NCBI GenBank assembly: GCA_013284265.1
Contig: JABTBR010000017.1
Coordinates: 1 to 64,000, forward strand
Reading direction: 5' to 3'
Origin: Oxalobacteraceae bacterium
Lineage (GTDB): Bacteria > Pseudomonadota > Gammaproteobacteria > Burkholderiales > Burkholderiaceae_D
DNA length: 64,000 bases
The notes beneath the pieces are model-generated. The model had not been told where the DNA came from, searched no databases, and was given only the letters and a program-made list of their open reading frames with translations. The position numbers and the translations under genes were made by a program. The stretch's first letter is position 1. The number at the start of each line of letters is the position of its first letter. Positions 45,510 to 55,072 of this stretch are shown piece after piece.

Positions 45510-47567
45510 TTACCAGACCTTCACGCGCTCGGCCGGCGCCAGATACAGGCCCTGCCCCGGCTGCACATCGAACGCCTTGTACCAGGCATCCAGATTGCGC
45601 ACGGTGGCGGTACGGTATTTGTCGGGCGAATGGCCGTCGGTCAGGATGGCCTGGCGCAGCGCGGCGTCGCGCGATTTCTCGCGCCAGCTCATCGCGTAGC
45701 CGATGAAAAATTGCTGGTCCGCATCCGCCGCGACCGGCTTGCCTTTCAGCGAAGCGCGGTAGGCATCGTAGGATGCCGCCACGCCGGCCAGATCGGCCAG
45801 GTTTTCGCTCAGGGTCTGCTGGCCGTTCAGCGCCAGGTCCGGAAAAGGCTTGTAAGCCGAATACTGCGCGGCCAGCGCTGCCGAGGCTTTCTGGAAGTGG
45901 GCGCTGTCGCCCTTGGTCCACCAGTCGCGCAGGCGGCCTTTGGAATCGAACTGGGCACCCTGGTCGTCGAAGCTGTGGCTGATTTCGTGGCCGATGGTGG
46001 CGCCGATGCCGCCATAGTTCATCGCATCGCTGCCTTCCAGATCGAAGTACGGCGCCTGCAAGATCGCGGCCGGGAAGTTCATCGCGTTCTGCATCGGCAG
46101 GTTGACGGCGTTCACCAGTTGCGCCGGCATGGCCCATTCTGTGCGGTCGACCGGCTGGTTCAGCTTGGCCAGTTGCTGCTGGGTGTGCAGCGCTTCGGCA
46201 CGCAGCATATTGCCCAGCGCATCGCCGCGCACCACGTCGAGCTTGGCGTAGTTGCGCCAGTGGTCGGGATAGCCGACGCCGACGTACAGGGACTTGAGCT
46301 TGGCGTGCGCTTCCCGTTTGGTGGTGGGCGCCATCCAGTCGAGCTGATCGATGCGGCTGTGGAAGGCGTCGACAATGCGCGTCACCATATCCTGCAGGCG
46401 CGCCTTGGCCTGGGCCGGGAAGTAGCGCTCCACATACAGTTTGCCGAGCGCGTCCGGCATGGCGTCGTTGACGGCGGCCAGGCTGCGCTTCCAGCGCAGC
46501 GGCTGCTGCGGCGTGCCGCGCAGGGTGCGGCCGTAGAAGTCGAAGTGCTGCTCGGACAGCGCTTGCGGCAACATGTCGTGAGCATGGTTAATGGTATGGA
46601 AGCGCAGGAAATCCTTCCACGCGTCCAGCGACTCGTGGCCGACCAGCGCGGCGATGCCGCTGATGGCGCCCGGATGCCACACGGTGAAAGTATTTTGCTG
46701 GTTCAGGCCGGCGCCTTGGAACAGCAGCTTCCAGTCCATACCCGGCGCCTTGCGTGCGAAGTCGGCTTGGTACCAGGTGTTGTTGGCTTTCTGCACGTCG
46801 GCGGAATCTTCGCGGCTGGCATGCGCGACGGCGATCTTGTACTCCAGTTCGAACACGCGCGCGGCGCGGTTGTCGGCGTCGTCGACGCCGGCCAGGCGCA
46901 AGGTGGCGATGATGTGGGCCAGGTATTTACCGCGCAGCGCGGACATCGCCGGGGTCTGCTCCAGATAATAGGCGCGGTCCGGCATGCCCAGTCCGCCTTG
47001 CAGCAGATAGGCACGGTTGCGCTGCGGATCGGTCAGGCCCTGGGCGATCCACAGGCCAAAGATGTTTTCGGTCGAGAAATCGGTGCTGTTGAGCGGGTCC
47101 ACGTCGGCGCGCAGGCTGGCGCCCAGCGCGCGCGTCAGCGCGGCCTTGTCCTTGATCTTGGCGATGCTGTCGAGCAGGGGCTGCAAGGGCGCGAGGCCCT
47201 TGGCGTCGATGCCGGCCTGGTCGAGCGCGCTGGCGTAGAAGTCGGCCACTTTTTTGGCATCGCCGCCGCTATCGGCACGGATGCCTTCGATCAGCTTGAC
47301 GATGCGCGCATTGCTGTCTTCCACCAGCACGGCGCTGACGCCCCAGTTGCTGCGGTCGGCGGGGATTTCGGTACTGCTGAGCCAGGCGCCGTTTACATAG
47401 TCAAAGAAATCGTCGCCGGGCAGCACGGCGGTCTTCGCGCTGCTGGCGGCGGCCGGTTTTTCCGCCGCCATGGCGGCAGGCGCGGCGGCCAGCGCGGCGC
47501 CGCACAAGGCCAGGCTCAGGGCCAGCTGCAGCGGCCGGCGGCGCAGCGTGAGAATCGAGAATTGCAT
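45510..47567 (-). CDS. M13 family metallopeptidase (neprilysin-like)
   Basis: 685 aa. The signal peptide spans residues 1-34 (ALSLALCGAALAAAPAAMAAE). Zinc motif HEISH is at 527-531 (GHEISHSFDDQG) and the third ligand Glu588 in SENLADLAG. NAYY-like and C-terminal DPDKYRT...V.N...W..AF motifs match PepO/neprilysin. It digests oligopeptides in the periplasm. AAGGAA precedes the ATG. Normal length for bacterial M13. Confidence 0.95.
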   Translation of the reverse strand: MQFSILTLRRRPLQLALSLALCGAALAAAPAAMAAEKPAAASSAKTAVLPGDDFFDYVNGAWLSSTEIPADRSNWGVSAVLVEDSNARIVKLIEGIRADSGGDAKKVADFYASALDQAGIDAKGLAPLQPLLDSIAKIKDKAALTRALGASLRADVDPLNSTDFSTENIFGLWIAQGLTDPQRNRAYLLQGGLGMPDRAYYLEQTPAMSALRGKYLAHIIATLRLAGVDDADNRAARVFELEYKIAVAHASREDSADVQKANNTWYQADFARKAPGMDWKLLFQGAGLNQQNTFTVWHPGAISGIAALVGHESLDAWKDFLRFHTINHAHDMLPQALSEQHFDFYGRTLRGTPQQPLRWKRSLAAVNDAMPDALGKLYVERYFPAQAKARLQDMVTRIVDAFHSRIDQLDWMAPTTKREAHAKLKSLYVGVGYPDHWRNYAKLDVVRGDALGNMLRAEALHTQQQLAKLNQPVDRTEWAMPAQLVNAVNLPMQNAMNFPAAILQAPYFDLEGSDAMNYGGIGATIGHEISHSFDDQGAQFDSKGRLRDWWTKGDSAHFQKASAALAAQYSAYKPFPDLALNGQQTLSENLADLAGVAASYDAYRASLKGKPVAADADQQFFIGYAMSWREKSRDAALRQAILTDGHSPDKYRTATVRNLDAWYKAFDVQPGQGLYLAPAERVKVW

Positions 47568-47823
47568 AAATTTCCTTCAGTTTTAGATCTTGAATAGTGT
47601 ATTCGATAAGGTGCTGCGGCGTGCCCGGCCCTCGGCCGGCGCGCAAAGACCGGTAGTTTAGCCGGAACCGATAGTGAAATGACAGCACAGTTAAAACTAC
47701 GTCAGCACTGCTGTTTATACTCTGACGCAAAAGATACGTTACCGTAGCAAAATTTCTTTTTTGATTCAGGGAATCGCTATATAGTTCACTCGTAGCAACG
47801 CGAAAACTAACGAGGAGATAATT
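47568..47823. other. Divergent M13 / HDOD intergenic region
   Basis: 256 bases, AT-rich from 47680 to 47820, with no gene. Promoters for both flanking genes are expected here; no box could be assigned with confidence. Confidence 0.4.
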
Positions 47824-48651
47824 ATGAAACTTGAAGCCCTGTTCCAGAATCCCACAGCGTTGCCCACCGCTCCCAAGGTCGTGGAAGAGCTGATCAGCAG
47901 CTTCGACAAGGCGAGCGTCTCCACCGAGGAGATCGCCAAGAAACTGTCGACCGATCCGGTGTTGAGCGCCAAGCTGCTCCGCCTTGCCAACTCGGCCTAT
48001 TATCACGTCTCGCGCAGCATCGGCACCGTCGAAGATGCGGTGCTGATGCTCGGTTTTGTTACCGTGCGTACCCTCGTTATCAGTTCCGGTCTGGTGAGCG
48101 GCTTCAAAACCGTGCCCGGCCTGGATTTGAAACAATTCTGGCGCTACAGCCTGTACACCGCCGTCTCGGCCAAATGGATCGCCAAGCAGACCGGCGAAAA
48201 CACCGACCTGGCCTTTACCATTGGCATGATGCACGCGATCGGCCAACTGGTGATCCACTCGGCCATGCCGGAGCAGGCGATGGCGCTGGACAAGGTGGCC
48301 GGCCCGCTGGACGCGCGCCGCATCGATGCCGAACAAGCCTCGCTGGGCTACTGCTTCACCCATGTGGGCGCGGAACTGGCCAGGCGCTGGAAATTCCCGA
48401 ATACCTTCTCGGAAACCATCAGCGCCTTCCCCGATCCGCTCGGCGGCGAAGAACCGAACCGTCTGGCCGCCGTCGTTTATCTGGCCGCCTGGCGTGCCCG
48501 TGCGGTGGAAAGCAAGCTGACCGACGAGGAAATCACTTCCTGCTATCCAACCGAGGTGGCCGCCGCGCTGGGCCTGGGTCCGAACGACTTGATCGATAAA
48601 ATGCCACCGCCGGACGAACTGAGCGCCGGTCTGGAAGACCTGGTGCGCTGA
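47824..48651 (+). CDS. HDOD domain-containing protein
   Basis: 275 aa. HDOD domain from ~10 to 205: LPTAPKVVEELISSFDKASVSTEEIAKKLSTDPVLSAKLLRLANSAYYHVSRSIGTVEDAVLMLGFVTVRTLVISSG. The position usually holding HD is not conserved, as expected for HDOD. It ends without a GGDEF or EAL domain. These single-domain proteins act in signalling and motility/chemotaxis circuits. RBS GAGGAG. Next to fliT and its sigma-28 promoter, which is consistent with a motility link (inference). Confidence 0.9.
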   Translation: MKLEALFQNPTALPTAPKVVEELISSFDKASVSTEEIAKKLSTDPVLSAKLLRLANSAYYHVSRSIGTVEDAVLMLGFVTVRTLVISSGLVSGFKTVPGLDLKQFWRYSLYTAVSAKWIAKQTGENTDLAFTIGMMHAIGQLVIHSAMPEQAMALDKVAGPLDARRIDAEQASLGYCFTHVGAELARRWKFPNTFSETISAFPDPLGGEEPNRLAAVVYLAAWRARAVESKLTDEEITSCYPTEVAAALGLGPNDLIDKMPPPDELSAGLEDLVR

Positions 48652-48698
48652 TCAGACCGGATTCATCCGCCCAAGCTGCCTGCCTGCCCAGGCAATCT

Positions 48699-48743
48699 TG
48701 CGCGCCTTGCCACGCTTTCCGCGTGCCAGGCGCGCATTTTTTT
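48699..48743 (+). terminator. Terminator of the HDOD gene
   Basis: TGCGCGCCTTGCCACGC / GCGTGCCAGGCGCGCA with one bulge, then seven T residues. Confidence 0.85.
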
Positions 48744-48805
48744 GTTCGCTACGCCCCGCAGAACACTATTTTTGAAGTTTTTTCAAAAATATTCGCAAAT
48801 CGCCC

Positions 48806-48832
48806 TAAAGTTTCCGAAACGCATGACGTTAA
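48806..48832 (+). promoter_or_regulatory. Sigma-28 (FliA) promoter of fliT
   Basis: TAAAGTTT (48806-48813), 11-base spacer, GACGTTAA (48825-48832). The consensus is TAAAGTTT-N11-GCCGATAA: 8/8 and 6/8. The fliT ATG is 43 bases further on. Confidence 0.75.
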
Positions 48833-48875
48833 TCTGGACAAGCGGTAATCTTTTTCCATTTTTCCAGGGTGCGCC

Positions 48876-49157
48876 ATGACCTCCAACGAAGTGCTGTCGA
48901 TGTACGAGAATATTGCCGGCCTGAGCAATCAGATGGTGGCTGCCGCCCGTACCAGCGACTGGGATAGCCTGCACCAGCTCGAAGGCCAGTGCGCCCAGCA
49001 AGCACGCAGCGTCGCCGCCGGCGCGCCTGCCCTGGACGGTGCGCCGCGCCTGCGCAAGATCGACCTGCTGAAACAGATCCTGGCCAACGACCGCGCCATC
49101 CGCGACGTGACCGAGCCGTGGCTGAATCAAGTGCCGGGCATCTCGCCGCGCCAATAA
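48876..49157 (+). CDS. fliT: Flagellar chaperone FliT-like protein
   Basis: 93 aa, almost all helical: MTSNEVLSMYENIAGLSNQMVAAARTSDWDSLHQLEGQCAQQARSV. This matches the FliT family layout (about 90-120 aa). FliT is a chaperone of the filament cap FliD and an anti-FlhDC factor in enterobacteria. The sigma-28 promoter upstream supports a flagellar role, although no other flagellar genes are in the window. Confidence 0.8.
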   Translation: MTSNEVLSMYENIAGLSNQMVAAARTSDWDSLHQLEGQCAQQARSVAAGAPALDGAPRLRKIDLLKQILANDRAIRDVTEPWLNQVPGISPRQ

Positions 49158-49174
49158 TTTTTGCTTCACCCAAG

Positions 49175-49201
49175 AAAAAAGCGCCTTTCGGCGCTTTTTT
49201 G
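49175..49201 (+). terminator. fliT terminator
   Basis: AAAAAAGCGCC-TTTC-GGCGCTTTTTT, 18 bases past the stop. The following 274 bases (to the FimV-like gene's stop) show no feature. Confidence 0.92.
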
Positions 49202-49475
49202 CATTTGGGCCTCCATCAAGACACCCAAGGAATGGGGAGAGCGAACACCAGGTATCTCCTGGCGTCGCCTCTTGCCGGTTGCATCCGGCGTCCGCCAGCA
49301 CACAGTTGGCAGCGGACCGCTTCCAGGCCAGGTCGTTTCATCAACGCTGAGTCTGCTTGCCGCGCCACACTATCATTGGTGACTGCGCCAGAACAAGGCC
49401 TGTTGGTACTGTTGAAAGCACGAAATGAGTATAACCGAGAAATTGTAATTGTGTCGATTTGTTATGCATGCTTTT

Positions 49476-50864
49476 TTAATCAGATGCATGCACCGCTTCG
49501 GGCGGCAGCACCGGCTCCTCCTTGACGGCGGCCCCGGCGCCACCTTCGGCCGGTTTCTTCTTGCGCCAGCCCTGCCAGATCTTCAGCGGAGCGCCGCCCT
49601 TCCCGCCTTTTTTCTTGCGCCGCCACAGCCAATATCCCAGCCCGCCCAGCAGCGCCAGCGCACCAGTGCCGGCGGCGATCAGGGTCGACGTCTTGGGGCC
49701 GGTTTCCGGTGGCTTCTCTTTCTTGTCGCGCCATTTCAGTTTGGGCAGCACCGGACGGATGGGCAACGCGGCGGCTGAGGTAGCTGAGGTAGCTGCGGTA
49801 GCCGACGCGGCGGCCCCGGCGGAGGCTGGAGCGCGGCCCGCTTCAGCCGATGCGCGCGCGCTGGCGCCAGCGGAAACCTGCGCCGCAGTGGCACCATGGC
49901 CAGTTCCCGACGCGGCCGCGGCGCCGGGTACCGCGGCAGCGGCTGCTGAGACAGGGGCGCGGACGGCAGGGGCACGCTTGCCCTCCAGTGCGAACTGCAT
50001 CACTTTGAGTTTATCTTCCAGTTCCACCAGCTTGCTCGACAGCGCGGCATTGCGGTAATCGAGGGCCACGCATTCCTTGGCGCTGATGCCGCCTTTGGCT
50101 GCGCAGGCGGCGGGAGCAGCGGCCGGCGCGCGCACTGGCGCCTTGGGCTCGGCACGGGCCGCTTCCAGCGCGGGCACGCGCTTCGGCTCCACGATTTTCA
50201 AGGGCTGCTCGGGCGCGGCTACGTCGGCCGCGGCCTGGGCTGACGCGACAGTGGAAGTTGCAGCCGGACGTGGCGACGGCGCGCGCCGCGCGGCCGCAAC
50301 CGGGGCCGGGGCCGGAGCCGCATGCTGCGCCGCCGCCAAGCGCCTCGCGCGCGCCATGGCGGCCAGCAAGGCCGCATCCGAGGGCACGGTCTCACCCTGC
50401 TCCAGGCTGGCGGCCAGCGGTGCCGTCACGGCGACCGGCGGCGGCGCTGCGGGACGCGGATCGGACTGCAGCCAGACCGTGGCGGCGCGCACCACCTGAC
50501 GGCCGGGAGCGCCCAGCTCCACGAACAGATGCAGGTAATTGGCCTCGATGGGCTGGCTGGTGGTGATGTGCAGGAACTGGCGCTGGTCGCGCCGCAGCAC
50601 GCTCATATGCACGCCGGACAAGGCGGGATTCATGCGAATATTGGAGCCTGCGTACACGTCGGGCTGGGCCAGCCGCACCGGCAGGCTAGCCTGCTCGTCC
50701 GGCGCCAGCGCAATCAGTTCGATGTCGGCGGTCAGTTGCTGGCCAATATAGGAACGCGCAATCACCTCCCCCAGCTCGGCCGCGTGGACGGGCAAGCTCA
50801 GGAAAGCGGCGAGCACGGCAGCAGCGCCGCGCCCGTGCATGTAAGTAGGTAATCTGCGCTGCAT
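49476..50864 (-). CDS. FimV-like protein without the C-terminal domain
   Basis: 462 aa. A signal-like N-terminus (AAAVLAAFLSLPVHAA) is followed by the FimV N-terminal domain at residues ~28-140 (LGEVIARSYIGQQLTADIELIALAPDEQ, HMSVLRRDQRQFLHITTSQPIEANYLHLFVEL). A long Pro/Ala-rich region (~140-250), a short coiled helix (NAALSSKLVELEDKLKVMQFAL), more Ala-rich linker, and one membrane segment near 402-420 (LIAAGTGALALLGGLGYWLWRRKKK) precede a cytoplasmic tail. FimV/HubP organises type IV pili and polar landmarks. The LysM and TPR-like C-terminal domain of full FimV (>800 aa) are missing, so it is a short paralogue. The start (50864) has no clear RBS. Confidence 0.75.
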   Translation of the reverse strand: MQRRLPTYMHGRGAAAVLAAFLSLPVHAAELGEVIARSYIGQQLTADIELIALAPDEQASLPVRLAQPDVYAGSNIRMNPALSGVHMSVLRRDQRQFLHITTSQPIEANYLHLFVELGAPGRQVVRAATVWLQSDPRPAAPPPVAVTAPLAASLEQGETVPSDAALLAAMARARRLAAAQHAAPAPAPVAAARRAPSPRPAATSTVASAQAAADVAAPEQPLKIVEPKRVPALEAARAEPKAPVRAPAAAPAACAAKGGISAKECVALDYRNAALSSKLVELEDKLKVMQFALEGKRAPAVRAPVSAAAAAVPGAAAASGTGHGATAAQVSAGASARASAEAGRAPASAGAAASATAATSATSAAALPIRPVLPKLKWRDKKEKPPETGPKTSTLIAAGTGALALLGGLGYWLWRRKKKGGKGGAPLKIWQGWRKKKPAEGGAGAAVKEEPVLPPEAVHASD

Positions 50865-50999
50865 GTTGGGATCGCTTGGTCGCGAATGAAATAAAGTGTA
50901 TCAGCTATAACGGCTGAAATTGACGATTTTGTAGCCCCCTGTAAATATTCTACTGTTGAGCTACACTCTTGCCATAACGTTAAACTGGAAAGGTTGGCC

Positions 51000-52397
51000 A
51001 TGGAATTCAGAACAGAACGCGACAGCTTCGGCCCTATCGAGGTGCCGGCGCAGCAGTTGTGGGGTGCGCAGACCCAGCGCTCCCTGCATCATTTCCACAT
51101 TTCCACCGAGCGCATGGCGCCGGAACTGATCAACGCCCTGGCCAGCGTCAAGCGCGCGGCGGCCCATGTCAATCTGGGGCTGGGCTTGCTCGAAGGACCG
51201 AAAGCCGTGGCCATCACCCAGGCCGCCGATGAAGTCCTGGCCGGCAAGCATGCCAGCGAATTCCCGCTGGCCGTGTGGCAGACCGGCTCGGGCACCCAGT
51301 CCAATATGAATATGAACGAGGTGCTGGCCAACCGCGGCTCCGAGCTGATGGGCGGCGTGCGCGGCGAACGCCGCGTGCTGCACCCGAACGACGATGTCAA
51401 CATGGGCCAGTCCTCCAACGATATCTTCCCCACCGCGATCCATGTCGCGGCCGGACAGGCGCTGGCCCACACCGTGCTGCCGGCGCTGCGCCAGTTGCGC
51501 GCCACCTTGCACGGCAAGGCCCAAGCCTTCGCCGACATCGTCAAGATCGGCCGCACCCATTTGCAGGATGCCACCCCGCTGACCCTGGGCCAGGAATTTT
51601 CCGGCTACGTGGCCCAGCTCGACTTTGCCGAACACATCATCACCGCCGCCCTGCCCGGCGTGCTCGACCTGGCGGCCGGCGGCACGGCGGTCGGCACCGG
51701 TCTGAACGCCCATCCCGAATATGCGGTGCGTATCGCCGCCGAGCTCGAGCGCACACTGGGCCTGCCTTTCCGCAGCGCGCCCAACAAATTCGCCGCGCTG
51801 GCGGCCCACGATGCGCTGGTGGCTGCCCATGGCGCGCTGAAGACGCTGGCCACGGCCCTGATGAAAATCGCCAACGATGTGCGCTGGATGGCCTCCGGCC
51901 CCCGTTCCGGCCTGGGTGAAATCACCATCCCGGAAAACGAACCGGGCAGTTCCATCATGCCGGGCAAGGTCAACCCGACCCAGTGCGAAGCGCTCACCAT
52001 GCTGTGCTGCCAGGTGTTCGGCAACGATGTCGCGATCACCGTCGGCGGCGCCTCGGGCAACTTTGAACTGAATGTATTCAAGCCGCTGATCGCGCACAAC
52101 TTCCTGCAAAGCGCGCGCCTGCTGGCCGACGGCATGCTCAGCTTCGACCAGCATTGCGCCCAGGGCATAGAGCCGAACCGCGAGCGCATCGCCGAGCTGA
52201 TGGAACGCTCGCTGATGCTGGTGACGGCGCTGGCGCCGCACATCGGCTACGACCGCGCGGCCCAGATCGCCAAACAGGCCCAGCATGAAGGGACGACCTT
52301 GAAGGAAGCCGCGCTGGCGCTGGGTTTTGTGACGGAGCAGCAGTTCGCCCAGTGGATCGTGCCGATCGAGATGACGCGGCCGAATGCCAGGGGCTAA
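51000..52397 (+). CDS. fumC: Class II fumarate hydratase
   Basis: 465 aa from the ATG at 51000; a TTG two codons earlier is in frame. GGAAAGG precedes it. It interconverts fumarate and malate in the TCA cycle without an iron-sulfur cluster. Motifs: [19 protein letters not shown] near 98, [20 protein letters not shown] near 185, and the signature [13 protein letters not shown] near 319, with [14 protein letters not shown] near 138. Normal length (E. coli FumC 467 aa). Confidence 0.97.
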   Translation: MEFRTERDSFGPIEVPAQQLWGAQTQRSLHHFHISTERMAPELINALASVKRAAAHVNLGLGLLEGPKAVAITQAADEVLAGKHASEFPLAVWQTGSGTQSNMNMNEVLANRGSELMGGVRGERRVLHPNDDVNMGQSSNDIFPTAIHVAAGQALAHTVLPALRQLRATLHGKAQAFADIVKIGRTHLQDATPLTLGQEFSGYVAQLDFAEHIITAALPGVLDLAAGGTAVGTGLNAHPEYAVRIAAELERTLGLPFRSAPNKFAALAAHDALVAAHGALKTLATALMKIANDVRWMASGPRSGLGEITIPENEPGSSIMPGKVNPTQCEALTMLCCQVFGNDVAITVGGASGNFELNVFKPLIAHNFLQSARLLADGMLSFDQHCAQGIEPNRERIAELMERSLMLVTALAPHIGYDRAAQIAKQAQHEGTTLKEAALALGFVTEQQFAQWIVPIEMTRPNARG

Positions 52398-52429
52398 GAT
52401 GCCAGCGCCGAGGTGCCGGCGCCCCTTTT

Positions 52430-52495
52430 AAAACCCACGGCTGAAATCCGGGGTCTGACCCGGCGGGTCAGACCCCGGCTCTTTGCCGTGGGTTT
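52430..52495. repeat. Dispersed palindromic repeat, copy F (short class)
   Basis: 66-base copy: AAAACCCACGGCTGAAATCC-GGGGTCTGACCC-GGC-GGGTCAGACCCC-GGCTCTTTGCCGTGGGTTT, core at 52450-52476, followed by GCCGGCGGCCCGC (52503-). It lies between convergent fumC and the subtilase gene. Confidence 0.88.
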
Positions 52496-52532
52496 AAGCT
52501 GAAGCCGGCGGCCCGCTAATCGCAACGCGGGA

Positions 52533-54698
52533 TCAGAATCCCCGCCCGTAACGCAAACCGATCATCCAGTCGCTGGGCGCGCTGCCATCATGCCCCGGAT
52601 TGACGCGCAACATCATCGCGCCGGTCAGCTTGCCATTCTTGCCGTTGCGGCCGAAGGCGGTGGAATAACTCATCTCCAGATCGCGCTCGATGGCGGTCGG
52701 ACGCAAATTCAGGTTCTGGCTGGCATAGCTCAGCCCGCCCGTATCCGTATTTTGCGACACCGGGCCGTACAGACGGATATTCCCGTCGCGTACGCGCGCC
52801 GGCACCGACAAGGTCAAACCGAAGCGGTCCGCGCGGCTCCACAGCTGGCTGGCGGAAAAGCCCACGCTGTACGCGACCGTATGCACCGCCGAGACCTGGG
52901 CAATCAGGCTGTCGCTATTGCCGACGGCGGCGGTGCGGCCGGACGAGGCCATCGCCACCAGCGAACTGGACGGCGTCAACGAATAGCCGGCCGAGATCGA
53001 CGTAAACGTCGTCATCGGGCTGGCATTGAGCGCCAGCGCCGCGCCCTGCTGGCTGCCCAGCAGCGAGCCGTTTTCGCGCAGCAGACCGACGCTGACGATA
53101 CCGACGGCGCGGCCCATTTTCTGTTCGAACTCCCCCGAGGTCAGGAAGCGCCGGTTACGCTCGATCGGCGCCTGGCCGATGCTGTCGGCCATCACCGGCC
53201 GCTCCGACAGGGCGCCGATACGCAGGCGCGAACCGCCGCCCACGGCGAAACTGACGCCGGCGTGGGCCGCATCTTTCACCATGCCGAAGTAAGGCGCGTT
53301 GAAGCGCGCCCCATCGGCCAGTTCGCTTGGCGCCAGGCCGGAAGCCTGCAAGCCGAAGAACTTGCCACTCATATTGCCGGCGCCAAAACCAAGGACGGTC
53401 CCGCTGGCATTGCGCTGGGACACGGCCATCGCGCTGCCGTCGGCGGCGAAGCTGACGCTGCGGCCCTGCTGAACCCGCTCGATCAGGCTGGCCTGGCGGT
53501 CCATCGCGGCAAACAGGGTGGCCGAATTGGTGCCCTGCGCGCTGGCGGCCTGCACCGGACGGCCCAGGTTGACCGCATAGCCGCGTCCGAAATCATCGGT
53601 GCCCATCATCGTCAGCGGCGTGGCGCTGGACACGCCCACGGCGCTGACCATGCTGGCACTGCTCAGCGTCACCGTCTTGCTGCCGGTGGAGGCCACCACA
53701 TTGCCGATAGGACTGAGCGACTTGCCCACATTGATCAGGCCCCAGCCATACACCGGGTCGGGCGTGGTATCCGTACCCTTGCCCAGCCGGGTGGCGGTGC
53801 GGAAAATAATCTGGCTGATCTGGCTGGCGCCGAGGAAATTCCATTCGCTCTTGATCAGTGCGGCCTGCCCCGCCACGATGGGCGTGGCCATCGAGGTGCC
53901 GCTCATATACACATAGCGGCCGCCGGTATAGCTGGACGCGATGTTCACGCCGGGCGCCACCACGAACCAGCGCGCCGTATCTGCGCCGTAGTTCGAAAAC
54001 GAGGCCAGCTTGTTGTTCGCATCGACCGCGCCGACCACGATGATCTGATTGTTTGCCCAGCTCTGGCTGGCGAAATGGGCCGGCCAGGAAACGGAATTCC
54101 TGCCATCGTTGCCGGCCGCAATCGTAAACAAGGTGCCCTTGGCCACGCCATTCTTGATGGCCGCGGTATTCCCGGCCGATGGCCCGCCCAGCGACAGGCT
54201 GACGATGGGCGCCTTGGCGGTATTCACCAGCCAGTTGATGCCCTGGTCGATGCGGTCGCTGGTGGTACTGCCGGAGCCGCTGAACACCTTGGCCACCGCC
54301 AGCTTGGCGCCCACGGCCACGCCCTGCACCGGCGCGCCATAGTCGAGCGTGCCGGCCAGCAGGCCCGCCACATGGGTACCGTGCCCGACCGTATCGCTGA
54401 TGTTGGCCTTGCCGTCGAACACATTGTAGGACTTGATGATCTGGCCCTTGAGCTCGGCGTGATTGATTTCCGCACCGGTATCGGCCACGCCGATCAGCAC
54501 ACCCTTGCCGTTGAAGGACCCCAGCTGATTGGCATATGGCTGCTTGATCTGGTTCAACCAGGGCTGGTTCAGCCTGGCTTTTTTCTCGGCCGCCGTCGGC
54601 AGCGGCGTGACGGAGATGGGGTCGGCGGCGGCGGCCATCGAGGGGAAGACGGCGGCGCTTGCGGCGGCGCACGATAGGACTAGGGCGGACTTGTTCAT
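52533..54698 (-). CDS. Autotransporter-like S8 serine peptidase (subtilase)
   Basis: 721 aa from the M at 54698 (MNKSALVLSC... signal peptide; upstream frame non-coding). Catalytic triad: Asp73 (IGVADTGAEINH), His106 (VGHGTHVAG) and Ser269 (SGTSMATPIVAG), plus the oxyanion Asn in AAGNDG. Residues ~400-720 are a strand-rich region with alternating residues and a final aromatic residue (GLRYGRGF), consistent with a C-terminal beta-barrel that exports the protease domain. About half the size of NalP-type proteins, so the passenger has little stalk. Probably secreted or surface-exposed. Confidence 0.88.
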   Translation of the reverse strand: MNKSALVLSCAAASAAVFPSMAAAADPISVTPLPTAAEKKARLNQPWLNQIKQPYANQLGSFNGKGVLIGVADTGAEINHAELKGQIIKSYNVFDGKANISDTVGHGTHVAGLLAGTLDYGAPVQGVAVGAKLAVAKVFSGSGSTTSDRIDQGINWLVNTAKAPIVSLSLGGPSAGNTAAIKNGVAKGTLFTIAAGNDGRNSVSWPAHFASQSWANNQIIVVGAVDANNKLASFSNYGADTARWFVVAPGVNIASSYTGGRYVYMSGTSMATPIVAGQAALIKSEWNFLGASQISQIIFRTATRLGKGTDTTPDPVYGWGLINVGKSLSPIGNVVASTGSKTVTLSSASMVSAVGVSSATPLTMMGTDDFGRGYAVNLGRPVQAASAQGTNSATLFAAMDRQASLIERVQQGRSVSFAADGSAMAVSQRNASGTVLGFGAGNMSGKFFGLQASGLAPSELADGARFNAPYFGMVKDAAHAGVSFAVGGGSRLRIGALSERPVMADSIGQAPIERNRRFLTSGEFEQKMGRAVGIVSVGLLRENGSLLGSQQGAALALNASPMTTFTSISAGYSLTPSSSLVAMASSGRTAAVGNSDSLIAQVSAVHTVAYSVGFSASQLWSRADRFGLTLSVPARVRDGNIRLYGPVSQNTDTGGLSYASQNLNLRPTAIERDLEMSYSTAFGRNGKNGKLTGAMMLRVNPGHDGSAPSDWMIGLRYGRGF

Positions 54699-54853
54699 GG
54701 CGGCTCTCACTTCCAGGCACTGCTTGAGGCAGTACTTCAGCCTAGCAAATGTTTTTCCACATGGCAATGTTAAAACTACACCGAGGATCGAGTAAACTGC
54801 GCGTCTGTGGGAATGCGGATACACTTGTTAGATGAATCAGAACTGAGGATAAA

Positions 54854-55072
54854 ATGCAGAAAGTAAGCTTTGAATTGAACGGCGAATTTGTGGAACTGAA
54901 CCAGCTGCTGAAGCTCGTTGGCCTGTGCGACAGCGGCGGCTCCGGCAAGGTGATGGTCGCCAGCGGCGTCGTCAAGGTCGATGGCAAAAAGGAATTACGC
55001 AAGACGGCCAAGATTCGTGCGGGCCAGCAAGTCAGTGTGGGCGATGTGCGTATCAGCGTCGATCCAGTCTGA
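54854..55072 (+). CDS. S4-domain RNA-binding protein, YbcJ-like
   Basis: 72 aa. S4 fold: FVELNQLLKLVGLCDSGGSGKVMVASGVVKVDGKKELRKTAKIRAGQQVSVGD, as in YbcJ (RNA-binding, ribosome-associated small proteins). RBS GAGGATAAA. Divergent from the subtilase gene. Confidence 0.92.
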   Translation: MQKVSFELNGEFVELNQLLKLVGLCDSGGSGKVMVASGVVKVDGKKELRKTAKIRAGQQVSVGDVRISVDPV

